Below are positions 1-11,032 of a stretch of 64,000 nt of DNA, piece after piece. The position numbers and the translations under genes were made by a program. Location: the NCBI GenBank assembly GCA_027563935.2, contig CM050448.1, positions 69,945,843-70,009,842 of the forward strand, read 5' to 3'. This DNA comes from Costus lasius. Lineage: Eukaryota; Streptophyta; Magnoliopsida; Zingiberales; Costaceae. The notes below the pieces were generated by a model. That model ran no database searches. It was given only the letters and a program-made list of their open reading frames with translations, and was not told the DNA's origin. Every line of letters begins with the position of its first letter. Positions within the stretch are counted from its first letter, which is position 1.

Positions 1-1559
1 GTTGTTATTAATATTAATATTGATCTAATCATGATGAAAATTTTGAACTCGATTAAGAATTTTAATTGTTATTAATCTTATTCTTATTCTTAATTATAAC
101 ATTGATTTTATTCTTGATAATTATCTTCATCTTCATTTTGATCTCAGATTTTCGTTTTAATCTTATAATCTTCATCTTTATCCTGCTCCTATTATTCATC
201 TTAAACTCGATTTTGATCTCTGTGGAAATTTTGATTTATAATCTTGATATTAATATTTATATTTATCTTGGTCTTTTAATGATGAGGATGTTGATCTTTA
301 TTATGATCCATATTTGAGGTTTATCATTTTGAAATCTTAATTTAATATTGATTTTGTTCATGATCATGATGTTGATCTTGATTTTAATCATGATTTCAAA
401 CTTCATCTTATGATATTCATCTTTATCTTCTTTTTAATCTTAATCTTAAACTCGATTTTGATCTTGTTTGTAATCTTGGTTTTCAATCTTGATATTGTTA
501 TTGATATTGATATTGATCTAATCATGATGAAAATTTTGAACTCGATTATGAGCTTTAATTGTTATTAATCTTATTCTCATTCTTAATTATAACATTGATT
601 TTTTCTTGATAATTATTTTAATCTTCATTTTGTACTCGATTTTTATCTTGCTCCTAATATTCAACTTAAACTCGATTTTGGTGTCTACGGAGATATTGAG
701 TTTTAATCTTGATATTAATATTTATATTTATCTTGGTCTTTTAATAATGAGGATGTTGATCTTGATTATGATCCATATTTGATGTTTATCATTTTGAAAT
801 CTTAATGTAATATTGATTTTGTTCATGATCATGATGTTGATCTTGATTTTAATCATGATTTCAAACTTCATCTTATGATATTCATCTTTATCTTCTTTTT
901 AATCTTAATCTTAAACTCGATTTTGATCTTGTTTGTAATCTTGGTCTCAAATCTTGATATTGTTATTAATATTGATATTGATCTAATCATGATGAAAATT
1001 TTGAACTCGATTATGAATTTTAATTGTTTTTAATCTTATTCTTATTCTTAATTGTAACATTGATTTTATTCTTGATAATTATCTTGATCTTCATTTTGAT
1101 CTCAGTTTTGAACTCAGATTTTAGTTTTAATCTTATAATCTTCATCTTTATCTTGCTCCTAATATTCATCTTAAACTCGATTTTGATCTCTATAGAGATA
1201 TTGAGTTTTAATCTTGATATTAATAATTATATTTATCTTGGTCTTTTAATAATGAGGATGTTGATCTTGATAATGATCCATATTTGATGTTTATCATTTT
1301 GGAATCTTAATTTAAAACTGATTTTGTTCATGATCATGATGTTGATCTTGATTTTAATCATGATTTCAAACTTCATCTTATGATATTCATCTTTATCTTC
1401 TTTTTAATCTTAATCTTAAACTCGATTTGATCTTGTTTGTAATCTTAGTCTCAAATCTTGATATTGTTATTAATATTGATATTGATCTAATCATGATGAA
1501 AATTTTGAACTCGATTAAGAATTTTAATTGTTATTAATCTTATTATTATTCTTAATTAT

Positions 1560-1899
1560 AACATTGATTTTATTCTTGATAATTATCTTCATCTTCATTT
1601 TGATCTCAGTTTTGATCTCAGATTTTTGTTTTAATCTTATAATCTTCATCTTTATCTTGCTCCTATTATTCATCTTAAACTCGATTTTGATCTCTGTGGA
1701 AATTTTCATTTATAATCTTGATATTAATATTTATATTTATCTTGGTCTTTTAATGATGAGGATCTTGATATTAATATTTATATTTATCTTGGTTTTCAAT
1801 CTTGATATTGTTATTGATATTGATGTTGATCTAATTATGATGAAAATTTTGAACTCGATTAAGAATTTTAATTGTTATTAATCTTATTCTTATTCTTAA
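1560..1899 (+). repeat. Shortened satellite monomer (about 344 bp)
   Basis: From its AACATTG landmark at 1560 to the next one, which is at 11037 once element 1 and one CTTAA copy are removed, this monomer spans only about 344 bp instead of 505. The string CTTGATATTAATATT occurs twice within about 50 bp (near 1717 and 1765). After the second copy the sequence jumps directly to the TTTTCAATCTTGATATTG part of the second half-monomer. This is what recombination or slippage between related words in the two half-monomers would give. It is the monomer that received copia element 1. Confidence 0.75.
1895..1899 (+). repeat. Target-site duplication CTTAA (left, element 1)
   Basis: CTTAA at 1895-1899 directly precedes the TG of the 5' LTR and is repeated at 11028-11032 directly after the CA of the 3' LTR. 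Removing the element and one copy restores the ordinary satellite reading TATTCTTAATTATAACATTG. Confidence 0.96.
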
Positions 1900-3594
1900 T
1901 GTTGGGGTATGCCCTTAAGGCTAATGTTTGAGGCCTTGGGATTGTATAAGTGTCATGTAATAAACTCTTAAGTTTATAAAGGCATGGTTATTATTCAGGT
2001 TGCTACCTTGTCTGCTGTAATAAGTGTACTTCTGAATAATGTCTCAAAGCTGTTCAGCTAGGCTGACATGCTATATGTCCTTAGTCGAGATATCTTGGTG
2101 AACCTGAGACAGCCTTGATATGATTGAGACTAATATGTGTGCTGATCTTATAGGATGCTTCGAGCATGGAATAAGATGTAGACTCATGGGTACATTGGAT
2201 GTACTGGACAGACCCTACTAGGATATTCAATTGCTTGTCACAATGTGAATATTCCTTGATTGCAACAAGTGGCACATGTCCTCTGACTTGAGATCACTTG
2301 TGTTTCTAAATGATGACTGTCATTGTTTTGAGGTAGTTCAATATCATTTGAAAGATAATGATCATAGACTATCTTGGATAATGATCATGAGTCAGGTTAG
2401 GACACTAGTGATAGACATAGGATTGTCGTCTCCTTGTTTAAGGAGTGTGGTGTTCTAAAGGGCCCCCTTATGAGATGATTGAGATAGTGTATAGCCATAC
2501 CCAGATGACTATGTGCATCTGATCTAATCATGCTCAACATATTGGAATTACAGGCTTGGCACGCTTGTCCAATAAGAACATCCAGTGGCAAAGGACACAT
2601 GTATGCCTCGTGAGTTTGATTCACACTTGTGCTATGGTTTGGGAGAAGTCTTGGAAGACTCTTTCCTTTATATCGGGAGACAGTGATGTGTTGCTAGATA
2701 CCCCTCACTGGTCGTGATAACGTAAGTTATCGTTACCGACATTTAAAGGAAACCCTCAGGGTCGCACAATTTGATGATATGGCTTACTTGAGTCAGATCG
2801 TATGGACTGGATTCTTTGAGTTCAGATTAAAGGGGAATTAATCTCTGATTGTAAGTGAGATCTGGTCTGATCATGTTTGATTGATTAGGGCTTGAGATCG
2901 GTAAGCTTCGATCGAGAGAAATGATGCTAGATCGAGGAGATCAGGGGCATCAGGAGATGAGTGGTTAGATCGTGAGCCTTAGGGTTCAATTTGGTCTAGA
3001 CCAAGTGGCTTGAGCTATTTCGGTTTGGTTTGATGAACCAAATTCGATTGGACGATTTGGCTTGAACCGGTTCACAAATGTGAACGCTTGGTTCAATGCC
3101 AATAGGCGTTTTTGGTTTGTCTTGAGCGCATGGCTTGATTGTCTTCCATTTATGGAAAGTCATCAAAGCCGGTTTTGCTAAAACGCCAAAACGCTTAAGC
3201 GTTGGTCTCTTGACGACAACGCCTTGATCCTTTTCGTTGTGTGGTTGACGAAAGAGGAAGACAAGGAAAAGGAGCTCTCGGCCATAGGGATTCATCTAAT
3301 CACCCCCTTTCCATTCGACAAGATAGCTTGGGTGCCTTGCTAGCACAAGGGACGTCAAGGAAGTGAGCATCTTCATCTTGTGTGTGGACTTGTGGAGGAG
3401 ACCTAACTTGTTCTCTTCTTCCAAGCCGAATTCCAAGCCTATGGCGTTGGTATGAATCTCCCCTTGTTCTTATCAATCTATGATAGTTGAACATATGGCA
3501 TGCAAAAGATCTTGAAACCCTTGCTTCCGCTTGCATAAATTTCATTTGCGCCATGATTAGGGTTTTTGCCCCCCTCTCGAAAGGGGTTCCAACA
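1900..3594 (+). repeat. 5' LTR of element 1
   Basis: The LTR begins TGTTGGGG and ends TTCCAACA, giving the TG...CA ends of an LTR with short terminal inverted repeats TGTTGG/CCAACA. It is 1,695 bp, the same length as the 3' LTR at an offset of 7,433 bp. It should contain the promoter and the polyadenylation region. A TTTATATC box lies at 2667-2674, and there are conspicuous inverted repeats at 3064-3085 and 3190-3203. Minus-strand frames of 64-99 codons inside it recur in the other LTR copies, but I see no domain in them and do not call them genes. Confidence 0.95.
2667..2674 (+). promoter_or_regulatory. Candidate TATA box in LTR of element 1
   Basis: TTTATATC is followed by GGGAGACAGTGATG about 770 bp into the LTR. 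The same box and flanks occur at 14830-14837 in element 2, although the two LTR families differ elsewhere, and again in the 3' LTRs (10100-10107 and 22265-22272). In the solo LTR the matching stretch is altered (CATAACGGGAG in its own orientation). Position and conservation fit a core promoter, but no start site can be read from sequence alone. Confidence 0.35.
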
Positions 3595-3596
3595 AT

Positions 3597-3608
3597 TGGT
3601 ATCAGAGC
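3597..3608 (+). other. Primer-binding site, element 1
   Basis: TGGTATCAGAGC starts two bases after the 5' LTR end. It is the usual plant copia primer-binding site, complementary to the 3' end of initiator methionine tRNA, where minus-strand DNA synthesis is primed. Confidence 0.95.
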
Positions 3609-5431
3609 CGTCTATGCATGCTATTATGTTTGCTGATGTGATCCATGTTTACTTTTATGCTTAGATCTATGGTTGGTTACATGCGCAAGCTCATGAAAAA
3701 TTTATGATGCGAAAACTTCATGCATGATGTTTGTTGTTCTAAGCCGCATGTATAGGTGCTTGTTGTTTGTTGTTGTCAAAGTTGCGCTCCCCCTTGAAGG
3801 GGACTCTACAAGTGTTGTTGTTGGCGCATGTTTGATTGGCGCTTCTTACATGTTGTTTTTGACAAAACAAAACATCTTGCGCGCCCATGAATTAGATCTA
3901 AGTTGCACCTATTGTAAACCCTTAGACGGGTTGATGGGGTTGAAAGCATCCTCTATGTTAGATCAAACTAGTCTGATCAGACCATCTGACAGCCTAGATG
4001 GATCGACCAGATGGCACCTGTGCGCAAGCACGAGGTGGCTATAGGTCGATTGCATCACAGGCGTGTAGCGAGGTCTGGTTGAGACAACCAGTGAACACAC
4101 ATGAGTTAGGCCCGGGGTCACACCCGCTTGCCAGAACTCATGTTGGTGGTTCAGCCTGTGGCGCATGCATGGTTGACCATCAGGTCAACGCGAGTCAGTT
4201 AGGACTTGGTGCATGCAAGGGCAAGGATCTAACTAGACTTGATGAGTGGATCCCCATCAATGGACCGTTGTAAGGTTATAGGGCTCATAAGGAAATTAAA
4301 ATTGATGCCATGGGGTTTTTCAAAAATTTTAATTTCATGAATGGATCACATGTTGATTGATGCCTATGCTTGTTTATTTAATCTTATGTGGGTTGCCCTA
4401 TTGTGTGCTGTGCTGGGGCCTGCGTGCCTGGATTTAAAATTGTAAATTAATTTGTGATCTGCGAATCACATTGTACTTAATTTATAATATGTAATTGACC
4501 TGCGAGTCAATCTTGTCTAGATAGATCAAAATGTATTTTGACTAGACAAGAACATAAAGGCACACATCCAAGAGGAGCATTCACCTGGTGGCGCACCTGA
4601 GGTGCTCTTGGCGCTAGGGCCCTGGGTTGGACCAGATGAGATGCAAAAGGAGCTCAAGTGAAGACTTAAGTAAAATTAAGGTCTTACTTAGGGTTCATGG
4701 GCTTTTACCACATAAGATCATGCTTTCTATTTATTGCTTATATAATTAGAATTGCATGTGTTTATCTTCTGCTATCACCATAGGAATTGCATGATAGTGA
4801 AGAAGATAAAAGACCGTTAAAATCCAACGCTAACATATCAAGCTCGTAAGCCTTCTGACGCGAAACCTCACCGTTCTGACTATCGTTGGAGCCGTGTTGT
4901 ACCCACTCAGTGGGCACGTCCATCTATCTTCAGACGGTGCAGGATTACACCTGCGTGTTACAGAGCAGGGATTTATCCCTTCTCGTTGCTCAGCATAGCA
5001 CGTGGTGGTCCAGGGAGTAGGTCAGGTCAGCTTGACCATGTAGGCTACATATGTGGCGCATATGGTAGCACATGGAGGCAGCCATCTGAGGGATCAGAGA
5101 CTGTGTTGTACCAACTCAGTTGGCACAGTCTGCTGGATTGCCCAGATGAAGGGGAATCGCACGGGTTGGCGATTGGCTGAGTTAGCCTACCAGAAATTAG
5201 TGCTTGTACTCTCTGTGCATCTTATCTCGCCTGAGCGGGACGCGGAGACCAAGTATGAAATCTGGATCCCATCTCACTAAAAGAGTGCTACTCTTTCGGA
5301 CTGTTTACTGGATTTTTCAGTCAGACAAAATAGTGAGAAAAGAATCTTTCTTAAGTCCTGGATTGATTCTATACATTGATACTGACCTTGCTGTTCTTGC
5401 ATTGTTGTAGATACCTGCAGCAACGAACACC
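3609..5431 (+). other. Long untranslated leader of element 1
   Basis: This stretch of about 1.8 kb lies between the primer-binding site and the gag ATG and has no convincing coding frame. The small frames here differ from those in element 2 and carry no recognisable domain. It should contain packaging and dimerisation signals. A GTAAGC at 4847 and a pyrimidine-rich stretch ending TTGTAG at 5410, 21 bases before the gag ATG, resemble a splice donor and acceptor; both are kept in element 2. The 3' part (from about 4790) is much more conserved between the two elements than the middle. Confidence 0.8.
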
Positions 5432-6448
5432 ATGAGCTTCAATGTGCGATCCCTACTGGAAAGGGAGAAGTTTGCTGGGCCGAACTTCTCTGACTGGTTT
5501 GGACACCTTAAGATCGTTCTTAAGGCAGAGAGGAAACTATATGTCCTCGAGACGGCGATACCGCCGCAGCCCGCTCCGAACGCCGCAAGGGCGGTTCGGG
5601 ATGCCTATGAAAAGCACGTCAATGATAGCATTGATGTCGCTTGCCTGATGCTTGCGTCTATGACGCCACCGCTGCAGCGTCAGCATGAGGATATGTCGGC
5701 TATAGAGATTATAGCGAACCTCAAGATGCTGTATGCTGCACAGGCGAGGACAGAACGCTATAATCTGACGAAGCTCTTCTTTCAGAGCAAACTGGCTGAG
5801 GGGAGCCCAGTGGGAGCTCACGTGCTCAAGATGATTGGGCACAAGGAGGCTCTGGAGAAACTGGGGCATACCATCAACCAGGAGCTTGCTGTAGATATTA
5901 TTCTGCAGTCTCTCCCGCCTTCTTTCGATGCGTTCATCATTAACTTTAATATGAACAAAATCGATTGTACTCCGGCAGAGCTGCTGAATATGCTCTTGAC
6001 TACTGAGGAGACTCTGAAGGGAAAGCCTTCGACCTCTGTCTTGATGGTTCCTTCAAGGAACAAGAAGAAGGGGAAGAAGGGCAAGGCCCCTGTCAAGAAC
6101 TACAGCAAGGCTCTGAAACAGAAGGTGAAGCGGTCGAAGGACAACAGGTGTTTCCACTGTGGCCAGCTGGGTCACTGGAAAAAGGACTGTAAAGCGCTCC
6201 AAGGAGATAAGAGGGGAAGCATCGCTTCTGGCTCAGGTATATATGTGACTGAGGTCATGTTATCTTCTTCTATATCATGGGTGTTGGACACTGCATGTGG
6301 AGTTCACATTTGTTCAAATGTACAGGAACTCAAGAGAAGAAGGCAGGTGGGACAGCATGAGGTAGACCTACGCGTTGGAAACGGGGCACGGGTTGCTGCT
6401 GTTGCTGTAGGAGACTATTTCATTTCTTTACCATCTGCATTGTATTAG
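5432..6448 (+). pseudogene. gag: gag and partial protease of element 1, truncated by frameshift
   Basis: This 338-codon frame starts at ATG in the context AACACCATGAGC, the same position as the intact frame of element 2. Residues 1 to about 230 are the copia Gag capsid region. Residues 240-253 are a CCHC zinc knuckle (CFHCGQLGHWKKDC) that binds genomic RNA, preceded by a lysine-rich stretch (KKKGKKGK). Residues 286-288 (DTA) are the protease active-site triplet. The frame then reaches a stop at 6446-6448 because one base is missing near 6438 relative to element 2, with an adjacent G-to-C change. The product would be Gag plus a protease truncated about 50 residues after its catalytic aspartate. 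It could still assemble particles, but Pol cannot be translated in continuity. Confidence 0.9.
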
Positions 6449-9312
6449 AATTAAATAATTGTTATTTTGTACCCAGTATTACCAAGAATATTATCTCCAT
6501 TCCTGCTCTTGTCAGGAAGGGATTTTCCTTTGAATGCAAAATTTCAAAGTGTGTTTTATCTCATGATAATATTGTGTATGCCACTGGTTCAATTAACAAT
6601 GGGTTATTCATGTTGGACATGGAATATTCGATACAAAATATTGATAATAAGAAAGCCAAGTATGCTGATGACAGCACCTTGCTATGGCATAGTCGTTTAG
6701 GCCATATAAACGAGAAGCGCATTAAGCGGTTGCATGAACATGGACTGCTGGGATCATTCTCCTATGAGGAGATTGATACATGCAAAGCTTGTTTGATGGG
6801 TAAAATGACGAAGTCACCTTTTCCTCACAAAGGTCAAAGGGCTTCGGGTTTACTTGACCTTATACACAGTGATGTGTGTGGGCCATTTAGTAAACATGCC
6901 AGAGGTGGCTATCAGTACTTCATTACCTTTACTGATGATTTCAGTAGGTATGGTTATGTCTATCTGATGAGACATAAAAGTGAATCTTTTGACAAGTTCA
7001 AAGAGTTCAAGAATGAAGTACAGAATCAGCTAGGCCGAAATATCAAGGCACTTCGCTCTGATCGAGGTGGTGAATACCTGAGTCATGCATTTACTGACTA
7101 TCTAAAGGAGTGTGGGATTGTCTCACAGCTCACTCCGCCAGGAACACCGCAATGGAATGGTGTGTCCGAAAGGAGAAATAGAACGTTACTTGATATGGTT
7201 CGTTCTATGATGAGTCAGGCTACTCTTCCATACTCCTTTTGGGGTTTTGCACTGGAAACAGCTGCAAAGGTACTAAACCGAGTGCCATCCAAGGCAGTTT
7301 CAAAGACGCCATATGAGTTATGGTATGGGAAACAGCCTAGCTTGACATTTATCAGGATCTGGGGTTGCGAGGCTTATGTCAAAAAGCTCGCCTCTGGGAA
7401 ACTGGAGAGCAGATCTGAGAAATGTATCTTTGTTGGTTACCCTAAGGAAACTAAGGGTTATTATTTCTTCGATCCCAAAGAGAACAAGGTTTTTGTTGCT
7501 CGGACGGCTATATTTCTTGAGAGGGAATTTCTTCTGCAAGAGGCCAGTGGGAGAGAAATAAAGCTGGATGAGAATCCAGAGGAAGGACAAAGTAGTCAAG
7601 TGCTGTTGGATGAGCCTGAGCCAGTTGAACAGGTTATTGAACAACCTGAGGCTCAGATAACACGAGAACCGCGAAGATCGGGAAGGATCCGTCGTCAGCC
7701 TGAGCGCTATGACGGAGTCTACATCATTGATAATGATGAACCCCTCACTTATGCGGATGCGGTCAGTGGACCGGAGTCAGCTAGATGGCTTGAAGCTATG
7801 CGAGCCGAAATGGACTCCATGTCAGATAACCAAGTCTGGGATTTGGTTGATCCGCCTCCGGGAGTAATCCCTATAGGCTGTAAATGGATCTTCAAGAAGA
7901 AGATTGACATGGATGGTAACGTGGTTACCTATAAAGGCAGGCTAGTTGCGAAAGGTTTCAAACAAATCTACGGGATAGATTATGATGAAACTTTCTCACC
8001 TGTAGCCATGTTTAAGTCTATTCGGATTCTTTTCGTGATAGCAGCATATTACGATTATGATATCTGGCAGATGGATGTGAAAACAGCTTTCCTTAATGGA
8101 AATCTGGATGAGGATGTGTATATGACACAACCTGAGGTTTTCACTAATCCATCAGATCGTCATAAAATATGCAAGTTAAAGAAGTCCATTTATGGACTGA
8201 AACAAGCATCTAGAAGCTGGAACATTCGTTTTGATGAATCAATCTCTGAGTTTGGTTTCATCAAGAACGATGATGACCCGTGTGTTTATAAGAGGTTTAG
8301 TGGGAGCGTAATTACATTCATAATCCTCTACGTCGATGATATCTTAATCATTGGAAATGATATTCCTGAACTGCATGCTGTTAAAGCATGGTTAGGAAAA
8401 TGTTTCCAGATGAAAGATCTCGGAGAAGCAGCCTATGTATTAGGTGTCAAGATCTACCGAGATAGATCTAAGAGGCTTCTCGGGCTGTGCCAGAGTACTT
8501 ACATCGATAAAGTCCTGGAGAGATTCCATTTAGAGGATTCTAAACGAGGATATCTTCCAGTCAGACATGGTCTGAATCTTTCGAAGAGTCAGAGTCCACA
8601 AACACAGACTGAGAAAGATGAAATGGACAATACGCCTTATGCTTCGGCTATTGGGTCCATTATGTATGCGATGTTGTGTACTCGCCCAGACGTCGCTTAC
8701 GGGTTAAGCGTGACCAGTCGATTCCAAAGTAATCTAGGTATGGCGCACTGGATTGCAGTCAAGAACATCTTAAAATATCTGCGGAGGACCAAAGATATGT
8801 TCTTGATATATGGTGGTCAGGAAGAACTCAGTATAGAGGGATATACTGACGCTTCGTTCCAGTCGGACCAGGATGATTTCCGATCGCAATCAGGCTATGT
8901 TTTTAGCTTGAATGGTGGAGCAGTGGTGTGGAAAAGTTTCAAACAGTCAACTGTTGCTGATTCCACAACAGAAGCCGAGTATGTTGCAGCCTCGGAAGCA
9001 TCCAAGGAGGCAGTGTGGATTCGTAAGTTCGTGAGAGAACTTGGTGTAGTTCCTTCGAGTGCAGATCCTTTGGTTATCTTCTGTGATAACACTGGAGCCA
9101 TCGCACAAGCAAAGGAACCACGGTCGCACCAGAAGTCCAAGCACATACAGAGACGGTTTCACTTGATCCGGGAGATCATTGATCGTGGCGAGATCAAAAT
9201 TTGCAAGGTTCATACAGATGACAATCTGGCAGACCCGCTTACCAAGCCTCTGGCGCAGCAGAAGCATGAGAAGCACTGTAATAATATGGGTTTGAGATTT
9301 CTCAACCATTAG
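6439..9312 (+). pseudogene. pol: pol of element 1 (integrase-RT-RNase H), out of frame with gag
   Basis: The rest of the polyprotein continues from the deletion point one frame over and stays open to TAG at 9310-9312; the first ATG is at 6574. The domains in order are: the integrase zinc finger (WHSRLGHI, then CKAC); the integrase core (LIHSDVCG, LRSDRGGEY, NGVSERRN supplying D, D and E); a GKQP motif; reverse transcriptase with QMDVKTAFLNG and YVDD (YVDD codons 8329-8340); and RNase H with YTDAS, TTEAEY and CDNTGA. All catalytic residues that I looked for are present. The usual PEGF motif of copia reverse transcriptase reads PEVF here (GTT at 8137-8139), unlike element 2. Apart from the frameshift no stop codon interrupts it, so the break is young. 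Programmed frameshifting is possible but unlikely, since element 2 reads straight through. Confidence 0.9.
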
Positions 9313-9321
9313 ATTAAGTGC

Positions 9322-9331
9322 AAGTGGGAGA
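9322..9331 (+). other. Polypurine tract, element 1
   Basis: AAGTGGGAGA lies one base before the 3' LTR and 10 bases after the pol stop codon. This is the plus-strand priming site for reverse transcription, and the same sequence sits at 21482-21491 in element 2. Confidence 0.9.
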
Positions 9332-9332
9332 T

Positions 9333-11027
9333 TGTTGGGGTATGCCCTTAAGGCTAATGTTTGAGGCCTTGGGATTGTATAAGTGTCATGTAATAAACTC
9401 TTAAGTTTATAAAGGCATGGTTATTATTCAGGTTGCTACCTTGTCTGCTGTAATAAGTGTACTTCTGAATAATGTCTCAAAGCTGTTCAGCTAGGCTGAC
9501 ATGCTATATGTCCTTAGTCGAGATATCTTGGTGAACCTGAGACAGCCTTGATATGATTGAGACTAATATGTGTGCTGATCTTATAGGATGCTTCGAGCAT
9601 GGAATAAGATGTAGACTCATGGGTACATTGGATGTACTGGACAGACCCTACTAGGATATTCAATTGCTTGTCACAATGTGAATATTCCTTGATTGCAACA
9701 AGTGGCACATGTCCTCTGACTTGAGATCACTTGTGTTTCTAAATGATGACTGTCATTGTTTTGAGGTAGTTCAATATCATTTGAAAGATAATGATCATAG
9801 ACTATCTTGGATAATGATCATGAGTCAGGTTAGGACACTAGTGATAGACATAGGATTGTCGTCTCCTTGTTTAAGGAGTGTGGTGTTCTAAAGGGCCCCC
9901 TTATGAGATGATTGAGATAGTGTATGGCCATACCCAGATGACTATGTGCATCTGATCTAATCATGCTCAACATATTGGAATTACAGGCTTGGCACGCTTG
10001 TCCAATAAGAACATCCAGTGGCAAAGGACACATGTATGCCTCGTGAGTTTGATTCACACTTGTGCTATGGTTTGGGAGAAGTCTTGGAAGACTCTTTCCT
10101 TTATATCGGGAGACAGTGATGTGTTGCTAGATACCCCTCACTGGTCGTGATAACGTAAGTTATCGTTACCGACATTTAAAGGAAACCCTCAGGGTCGCAC
10201 AATTTGATGATATGGCTTACTTGAGTCAGATCGTATGGACTGGATTCTTTGAGTTCAGATTAAAGGGGAATTAATCTCTGATTGTAAGTGAGATCTGGTC
10301 TGATCATGTTTGATTGATTAGGGCTTGAGATCGGTAAGCTTCGATCGAGAGAAATGATGCTAGATCGGGGAGATCAGGGGCATCAGGAGATGAGTGGTTA
10401 GATCGTGAGCCTTAGGGTTCAATTTGGTCTAGACCAAGTGGCTTGAGCTATTTCGGTTTGGTTTGATGAACCAAATTCGATTGGACGATTTGGCTTGAAC
10501 CGGTTCACAAATGTGAACGCTTGGTTCAATGCCAATAGGCGTTTTTGGTTTGTCTTGAGCGCATGGCTTGATTGTCTTCCATTTATGGAAAGTCATCAAA
10601 GCCGGTTTTGCTAAAACGCCAAAACGCTTAAGCGTTGGTCTCTTGACGACAACGCCTTGATCCTTTTCGTTGTGTGGTTGACGAAAGAGGAAGACAAGGA
10701 AAAGGAGCTCTCGGCCATAGGGATTCATCTAATCACCCCCTTTCCATTCGACAAGATAGCTTGGGTGCCTTGCTAGCACAAGGGACGTCAAGGAAGTGAG
10801 CATCTTCATCTTGTGTGTGGACTTGTGGAGGAGACCTAACTTGTTCTCTTCTTCCAAGCCGAATTCCAAGCCTATGGCGTTGGTATGAATCTCCCCTTGT
10901 TCTTATCAATCTATGATAGTTGAACATATGGCATGCAAAAGATCTTGAAACCCTTGCTTCCGCTTGCATAAATTTCATTTGCGCCATGATTAGGGTTTTT
11001 GCCCCCCTCTCGAAAGGGGTTCCAACA
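9333..11027 (+). repeat. 3' LTR of element 1
   Basis: This 1,695-bp LTR has the same TGTTGGGG...TTCCAACA ends as the 5' LTR. The only differences I found by eye are G for A at 9926 (2493 in the 5' copy) and G for A at 10368 (2935). It is followed immediately by the CTTAA target duplication and then by satellite in the original phase. Confidence 0.95.
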
Positions 11028-11032
11028 CTTAA
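11028..11032 (+). repeat. Target-site duplication CTTAA (right, element 1)
   Basis: This is the right copy of the CTTAA duplication (left copy 1895-1899) that brackets element 1 exactly at its TG and CA ends. Confidence 0.96.

Larger units (their letters stand above)
1..1899 (+). repeat. AT-rich 505-bp satellite, left block
   Basis: This is head-to-tail satellite DNA. The recurring landmark AACATTGATTTT occurs at about 98, 591, 1056 and 1560, giving spacings of 493, 465 and 504 bp, so these monomers are more indel-ridden than those at the right end of the window. Each monomer contains the recurring word AACTCGATT in several places and long runs of TTGATATT or ATCTT words. The block is cut at 1899 by copia element 1 and resumes at 11028 in the same phase, so the two blocks were once contiguous. 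No gene is supported here. The short T-rich frames encode only I/L/F strings and are composition artefacts. Confidence 0.93.
1900..11027 (+). mobile_element. Ty1/copia LTR retrotransposon, element 1 (Angela/BARE-like)
   Basis: This is a complete 9,128-bp element. It has two 1,695-bp LTRs (1900-3594 and 9333-11027), a primer-binding site, a leader of about 1.8 kb, gag-pol, a polypurine tract and a perfect 5-bp target duplication. The internal order protease, integrase, reverse transcriptase, RNase H defines Ty1/copia. The long LTR, the TGTTGGGGTATGCCC start and the AAGTGGGAGA tract suggest the Angela/BARE-like lineage; that part is recalled family knowledge, not a search. By eye the two LTRs differ at only two bases (2493/9926 and 2935/10368), which suggests a recent insertion. 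Gag-pol is broken by a single one-base deletion near 6438, so the copy probably cannot make Pol by itself but could be mobilised in trans. Confidence 0.95.

Noticed and set aside
2081..2275. Minus-strand 64-codon frame conserved in the LTRs of elements 1 and 2
   Set aside because: It lies wholly within the LTR, is conserved only as the LTR is, is disrupted in the solo LTR, and shows no domain.
3724..4273. Plus-strand frames of about 90-106 codons in the element 1 leader
   Set aside because: The matching part of element 2 does not keep these frames, so they are chance openings in the leader.
6400..6600. Programmed ribosomal frameshift between gag and pol in element 1
   Set aside because: Element 2 reads through in one frame, and the difference is a simple one-base deletion with no conserved slippery signal.
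8895..9309. Minus-strand frames overlapping RNase H
   Set aside because: They are antisense shadows of the well-supported pol frame.
9313..9332. An env-like third frame after pol
   Set aside because: Only 20 bases separate the stop codon from the 3' LTR.
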